DNA of 64,000 nt from Adiantum capillus-veneris (taxonomy: Eukaryota > Streptophyta > Polypodiopsida > Polypodiales > Pteridaceae), in the NCBI GenBank assembly GCA_014529385.2, contig CM043949.1, forward strand, positions 149,089,850 through 149,153,849, given 5' to 3'. Both the position numbers and the translations under genes were made by a program. Numbering within the stretch: position 1 is the first letter of the stretch; every line of letters starts with the position of its first letter. The notes below the pieces were generated by a model. That model saw only the letters and a program-made list of their open reading frames with translations. It was not told where the DNA came from and did no database searches. Below are positions 61,612 to 64,000 of this stretch, one piece after another.

Positions 61612-62658
61612 GGTGACTCACTTAGCACTTTTGTCTTTCCTTTTTCCTCCTGGGTCAGTCCACTGGTTCCTTCATCTCCCTTAATTTCGATGCCATAATC
61701 ATTTGACCTAGTTAGCACCTGTCTTGGCAATGGATACATGTCTCCCCCCATCCTTGGTGGCTTATCACATTGCGGGCTGATGTGACCCAACTCTCCACAA
61801 TTATAACATGTGGGTGTCTGCCTCCAAAACCTACCATTGCTTTGTCCAACACCATTCCTAGGCCTTTCTTCACCTCCTGGCTGATTTGCAAACCGCCCTC
61901 GACCTCGATTATTTCCCACTTGACCTAGCATGTTTAGGCTGAGATTCTTCATCAAATCTACCATTTGCCTCATGTCTTGCCTTAGGCCATCATCTTGCAC
62001 TGCTGTAGTGACCACTGCTGGCATAACCTGAGTAGTAACAGGAACCACTGGTTCATGATGAACCCCTGACATGCGCCCTTGTAAAGACTCTATAGGCTGA
62101 AATTCAGACCTCATTGGCGAAGACTCCACCCCTAACTGGCTCATTTTCCTGAGCTTCCACTCTTTGTTCCTTGCTACCTCTAGTGCATCCTCATATGTCC
62201 TAGGCTTCTTTAGCTCCACTCTCCAACGTATATTCTCCCAAAGACCAGCTAAGAACCTGTCCTTCTTCATCATGTCAGGCGGGGGTACCTGTGGTGCTAA
62301 AGCCTTGCACATTCGCTCCCATGCCAATGAAAACTTACGTATGTACGCATCTACTGGCTCACCTTTTTGCACCAAAGCCTGTACTTCTTGCCACACTTTG
62401 TCAGGATCTTCTATCTTCACAAACTCCACTTCCAAACCATGTCGTAGATTGTCCCAACTCAATCTTATAGGTGGATCTGCTGCACGCAACTCCTCTTCAA
62501 ATGCCTTGGACCAAACTCGTGCATCAAATTTGGAGAAGGCGTAACATTTGCGTAGGGTCATGAATCTGGTTGCTAATGCAGGCAACCTCCATCTTTTCCA
62601 AAAAGTCTTCCACATCTTCATCACTTCTTCCATGAAACTCCGGATAAGAGAAAGCCAT
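61590..62658 (-). pseudogene. Copy C gag with CCHC knuckle (two 11-bp indels)
   Basis: True start is the ATG at 62658-62656 (MAFSYPEFHGRSDEDVEDFL), conserved in A and B. After about 40 codons an 11-bp loss (copy A ctgtttgaaga present, C absent) ends this frame. The body, in a shifted frame to 61590, holds the gag core (VWSKAFEEELR, AYIRKFSLAWERM, ARNKEWKLRKM) and the knuckle CYNCGELGHISPQC. Near 61610-61650 an 11-bp gain (ggaaagacaaa-type) returns to the phase of pol. ATG and pol are in the same phase (1,047 bp apart), so ancestral gag-pol was probably one frame. Confidence 0.88.
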
Positions 62659-63680
62659 GGCTAGAGAACCCCTTCAAACACACATGCAAGAACCCAAGAC
62701 TTTTGACTACCCAATCCCCAGAAACTTCAATGGAGCTCAACTTTAGATAAGAACAAACACATGCACATCAAATGAGTTCTCATAGTTGATCATCGGAATT
62801 ACAACAGGCAAAGGATATTCCAGTATCTCCCTTAATCTTCTTGGCCCGAACATGAAGACTATGTGCTGCTGGAAAAAAATCTTCCTGGACACATGAACAT
62901 TTATCTGGATTCTTTGAGTTAAATGAAATGGAGTGAAGTGAGGGCCATTTTGATCATCCATTAAAGCCAACCATGAAGCTCCCAAGAAGGCACACCTTAC
63001 TTAACCTCTGATTTTGCCAAAATTTCAGCAGCATAACAGCATAAATGGCTCAAAAGACCAAAAAACCAGCCATCATAACTTGGAAAAATTTTGGCAGAGT
63101 TTCCCCAGAAATAGAGCAGTAGGAACCCAAAATATAGACTGTATATGTATGCATAAACTGTCAACAATAGAACCCGAGCATCAAGTAGGACTCACTAGTA
63201 CATAGCCTATGGCGAGGTCATGAAAAGGGTGCTCCAGCTACATGTATCACCGAAAGGATCTCCACATTTGAGAATCCCCCAACTCAATAAAAACCTCACG
63301 CTATCGACCCTCACACGAAGGATAATGCAAATCGCGTATAGTCAAGTCTCAGAAATGACTATCTTCCAGACCAAGTCTCAGAAATGGCTGGGACTGCCAA
63401 ATACAACCAAGTATGGCTCCACAAATGCGTACAATGGCAGTTTCCACAAGTAACGTACAATCCAGCAGACAATGCGCTCAAATAGGCGCCAAGTGATGCA
63501 TTCCCACAACAACTGCAAGTGACATCACTGCTAGTATATCACTGTACTCCAGCTACCTGTACCTGTGTGAATCACCTGTACCTGTACCTGTAACCTGTAA
63601 CCTGTAACCTGTAACCTGTAACCTGTAATCCCGAATCTCGAAGCTTGAAGCTCGAGGCAGACGGTACTCGAAGAAGATCC
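62659..63680 (-). other. Copy C 5' untranslated leader
   Basis: Between primer-binding site and gag. Matches 22126-23100 of copy B. No frame is conserved between the two. It lacks the 2-kb segment found upstream of gag in A and B. Confidence 0.75.
63584..63628. repeat. (CCTGTAA)n minisatellite next to the primer-binding site
   Basis: About six tandem CCTGTAA units, preceded by ACCTGT/CACCTGTA variants (63541-63585). The same place in copy B (23020-23060) holds only a degenerate version (cctgtccctgtaacctacaacctg). Confidence 0.9.
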
Positions 63681-63697
63681 TCCGTGGGGGCGCCAAA
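63681..63697 (-). promoter_or_regulatory. Primer-binding site of copy C
   Basis: The minus strand reads TTTTGGCGCCCCCACGGA, four to six bases after the LTR end CCGCTCACA. Same as in copy B, confirming it as a functional site for the family. TGGCGCC fits a tRNA ending GGCGCCA; the following CCCACGGAGGATC should allow the tRNA to be identified. Confidence 0.8.
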
Positions 63698-63701
63698 AGA
63701 A

Positions 63702-64000
63702 TGTGAGCGGGATGAAAACACACACAGCGCCTCTATAACGACCCGACACACACTCTTGGAATGATACACACACACACTATGGGGCACCACTCGGCTTAGA
63801 CAACACACCTGGCCGAGACAGGGAACACACCTCTGGAGTGAGAGGAGAGAGACTATCCACTTGCCCACTCCACACAGACACACACAAACACACACACACC
63901 CAAAAAACTCAGCTCAAAAGAGGAGAATTTCTGATGTTTAGATACAATTGAGCTTGGGCCAACACCAATGGGGCAAATAGCTCACACAATATGGGTAAAA
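63702..64000 (-). repeat. Copy C 5' LTR, inner 299 bp (continues past the window)
   Basis: Matches 55011-55310 nearly base for base, including gcgcctctataacgacccg. The remaining 840 bp or so and the right-hand target duplication lie outside the window. Confidence 0.9.

Larger units (their letters stand above)
55011..64000 (-). mobile_element. Ty3/gypsy copy C (Tat-like, best preserved; 5' LTR runs off window)
   Basis: Minus strand. Order from the right: 5' LTR (begins beyond 64000, inner edge 63702), primer-binding site, leader with CCTGTAA tract, gag, protease, RT, degenerate RNase H, plant-type RNase H, integrase, polypurine tract, 3' LTR (56150-55011), with a duplicated LTR-plus-integrase block between. 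Inserted in the 5' end of the copia element. Defects: one in-frame TGA (58813-58815), two 11-bp indels around gag, and the duplication. The integrase Glu and the RT FMDD box are intact. The structure fits Tat-clade elements, which differ from chromoviruses by a second RNase H and no chromodomain. Confidence 0.92.

Noticed and set aside
63572-63895. LTR-encoded proteins beginning MCVCVCLCGVGKW (also at 23020 and 54881)
   Set aside because: These frames lie in the LTR over a CA-rich stretch and the primer-binding site; they differ in frame and extent between LTR copies.

Overview
The window looks like transposable-element-rich intergenic DNA from a land plant with a large genome. The evidence is several Ty3/gypsy and Ty1/copia elements, tRNA-type primer-binding sites, and a Ty3/gypsy family whose pol carries a second, plant-type RNase H upstream of integrase (the Tat-lineage layout). 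A fern or gymnosperm would fit, but the species cannot be told from the sequence. I found no convincing host gene, tRNA, rRNA, CRISPR array or bacterial-type operon.

Layout. 1-5.1 kb: degenerate, mostly minus-strand retroelement debris with a retropepsin fragment near 3.5 kb and two primer-binding-site-like motifs (667-683, 5107-5123). 5.2-12.4 kb: gypsy copy A (minus strand, dead, truncated). 12.4-14.8 kb: dispersed repeat E copy 1. 14.8-24.3 kb: gypsy copy B (minus strand, dead, 5' LTR complete), a DNA-level relative of A that shares its lesions. 24.5-29.6 kb: a direct duplication, F1 and F2, of about 1.75 kb, carrying a copia scrap and a second gypsy family (G2, plus strand). 29.6-32.1 kb: the G2 integrase and a protease-like remnant. 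32-34.3 kb: AT-rich, no gene. 34.35-36.76 kb: a tandem satellite with two higher-order domains. 37.4-39.9 kb: repeat E copy 2. 39.9-46.4 kb: non-coding, with a spaced hairpin motif and a degenerate minisatellite. 46.8-48.0 kb: a plus-strand gypsy gag fragment (G3). 48.4-55.0 kb: a minus-strand Ty1/copia element, interrupted by a 1,611-bp terminal-inverted-repeat (TIR) element with TTAA target duplications and cut at its gag end by gypsy copy C. 55.0-64.0 kb: gypsy copy C, the best preserved gypsy. It has one in-frame TGA in pol, two 11-bp indels in gag, and a local tandem duplication of LTR plus integrase end. Its 5' LTR runs off the window.

How the pieces relate. A, B and C are one family: gag with a CCHC knuckle, retropepsin, RT, a degenerate first RNase H, a plant-type second RNase H, then DD35E integrase with a GPF motif and no chromodomain. 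C keeps the integrase glutamate; A and B share Lys there. The copia element is older than the TIR element and copy C, which are both inserted into it.

The most interesting items are the TTAA/TIR element, the two-domain hairpin satellite, the duplication junction in C with an inverted filler, and a 2-kb segment upstream of gag that only A and B carry. No clearly new biological system is evident. All divergence statements are by-eye alignments.
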